NCBI GenBank assembly: GCA_011391285.1
Contig: JAABQU010000081.1
Span: 1 to 5,095, forward strand
Length of the DNA: 5,095 bases
Origin: Thiobacillus sp.
Lineage (GTDB): Bacteria > Pseudomonadota > Gammaproteobacteria > Burkholderiales > Thiobacillaceae
Direction: 5' to 3'
The notes beneath the pieces are model-generated. The model saw nothing but the letters and a program-made list of their open reading frames with translations, had not been told where the DNA came from and did no database searches. Position numbers and translations under genes: made by a program. Positions 4,324 through 5,095 of the stretch are shown piece after piece. Position 1 is the first letter of the stretch, and every line of letters starts with the position of its first letter.

Positions 4324-5095
4324 ATGGCTGAACCTACCGACAAGATCAATCCGGCCAATCCGACCGAGGTGGCACGTGAAACCCTGCGCCGCCTGGCGAT
4401 GCGCCGGATTGCGCCAACGCCGGACAACTACCAGACCCTCTATGAGGAAATCGTCGGCGTGCCTGCCGTCGCGGCCAACACGCCCAGCGCCGCCAGCGTG
4501 CTGGCTGACCTGGTCAGCGATCTCAACGAGCACCACCCGACGCTGTCAGGCCATGTGGCGAAACTCAGCCAGGCCATTGGCAAGGGTGACTGGCGGCAAT
4601 GCAGCTTGCAGCTATCCGAAATCGCGCAGCAACTGAGGCCGCAACCCGCCAGGCCGCAGCCGGTCGAGTTGGTCGACCGCCCAAAGGATGAAGACAGTCT
4701 CGCGCTGATGCGCGACCTGCTGGCCAAGACCCTGGATTTTGGCGTGGTTTCTCAGCTGTCGCACAACCCGCGCCTGATGGAAAAAGCCCAGCAACTTGCC
4801 GTGGCGGTGCGCGAGGCCAACAGCGACACGACCCTGCGCAATACCGCATCCGGGCTGAAATCGCTGTGGGTCAGCATCGAGATGCAGGCTGCGGACACCC
4901 GCGACCAGCAGGAAACCCTCAAGCGCATCCTGCTGCTGCTGGTGGAAAACATCGGCGAACTGCTGGACGACGACACCTGGCTGCGCGGCCAGCTCGGCAT
5001 GGTGCAGGAAGTCGTCGCCGGCCCGATGAAGATCCAGTCGCTGCAGGAAGCGGAAAAGCGGCTCAAGGAAGTGATCTACAAGCAAAGCCTGGTCA
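4324..5095 (+). CDS. Probable GGDEF diguanylate cyclase, N-terminal part only (runs off the right edge)
   Basis: An open frame of 257 codons starts at ATG 4324 after GAGG (4313-4316) with 7 bases of spacing and continues past the window end. The protein opens MAEPTDKINPANPTEVARE, then LRRLAMRRIAPTPDNYQTLYEEIVG (21-45). Further on come a helical region (125-235) with LLDDDTWLRGQLG at 213-225 and a charged helix EAEKRLKEVIYKQSLV at its visible end (242-257). The MRRxxPTPDNYxxLYxEI head, the LDDDxWLRGQ segment and the pre-catalytic helix match, from memory, the long N-terminal region of betaproteobacterial GGDEF proteins, which make cyclic di-GMP. The catalytic domain would lie beyond the window, so enzymatic function is inference. 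No membrane segment or signal peptide is seen. It is separated from the upstream two-component operon by 373 bp and is probably transcribed independently. Confidence 0.7.
   Translation, partial: MAEPTDKINPANPTEVARETLRRLAMRRIAPTPDNYQTLYEEIVGVPAVAANTPSAASVLADLVSDLNEHHPTLSGHVAKLSQAIGKGDWRQCSLQLSEIAQQLRPQPARPQPVELVDRPKDEDSLALMRDLLAKTLDFGVVSQLSHNPRLMEKAQQLAVAVREANSDTTLRNTASGLKSLWVSIEMQAADTRDQQETLKRILLLLVENIGELLDDDTWLRGQLGMVQEVVAGPMKIQSLQEAEKRLKEVIYKQSLV

Overview
The window is high-GC, densely coded bacterial DNA. Gene content and protein style suggest a proteobacterium, most likely a betaproteobacterium near Thiobacillus or Nitrosomonadales. The evidence is an AmmeMemoRadiSam cluster, a soluble PAS-HisKA_3 kinase with a NarL-type regulator, and a long-N-terminus diguanylate-cyclase-like protein. 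The taxonomic placement is inference; there is no rRNA or other marker here.

Layout. (1) Positions 1-1601, minus strand: a two-gene AmmeMemoRadiSam operon. The first gene (1601 to 237) is one polypeptide joining a MEMO1-type domain (AmrB) to an AMMECR1-type domain (AmrA). After 66 bases comes the start of the radical-SAM partner AmrS, which runs off the left edge. (2) Positions 1602-1789: a 188-bp divergent control region unusually rich in short perfect inverted repeats. Two of these place a GGA triplet in a predicted hairpin loop. (3) Positions 1790-3950, plus strand: a two-component operon of a membrane-free histidine kinase with two PAS domains (491 aa) and, 37 bases on, a NarL/FixJ response regulator (215 aa, GTG start). 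(4) Positions 3951-4323: 373 bp without a credible gene. It holds a small hairpin after the regulator stop, a REP-like inverted pair, a 26-bp tandem repeat and a 31-bp tandem repeat. The two repeat types carry the same 9-mer in opposite orientations, so together they can fold into a cloverleaf-like structure. (5) Positions 4324-5095, plus strand: the N-terminal 257 codons of a protein resembling betaproteobacterial GGDEF diguanylate cyclases, cut off by the right edge before any catalytic domain.

How the genes may work together. The kinase senses a cytosolic signal through its PAS domains, phosphorylates itself at His294 and passes phosphate to Asp59 of the regulator, which binds DNA through a LuxR-type helix-turn-helix. 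The regulator's targets cannot be read from the sequence; the divergent amr operon and the downstream gene are candidates by position only. The AmmeMemoRadiSam proteins are conserved from bacteria to humans, but I know of no firmly established reaction for the bacterial system. The least explained parts are the repeat structure at 4031-4142 and the palindrome-rich divergent promoter region.
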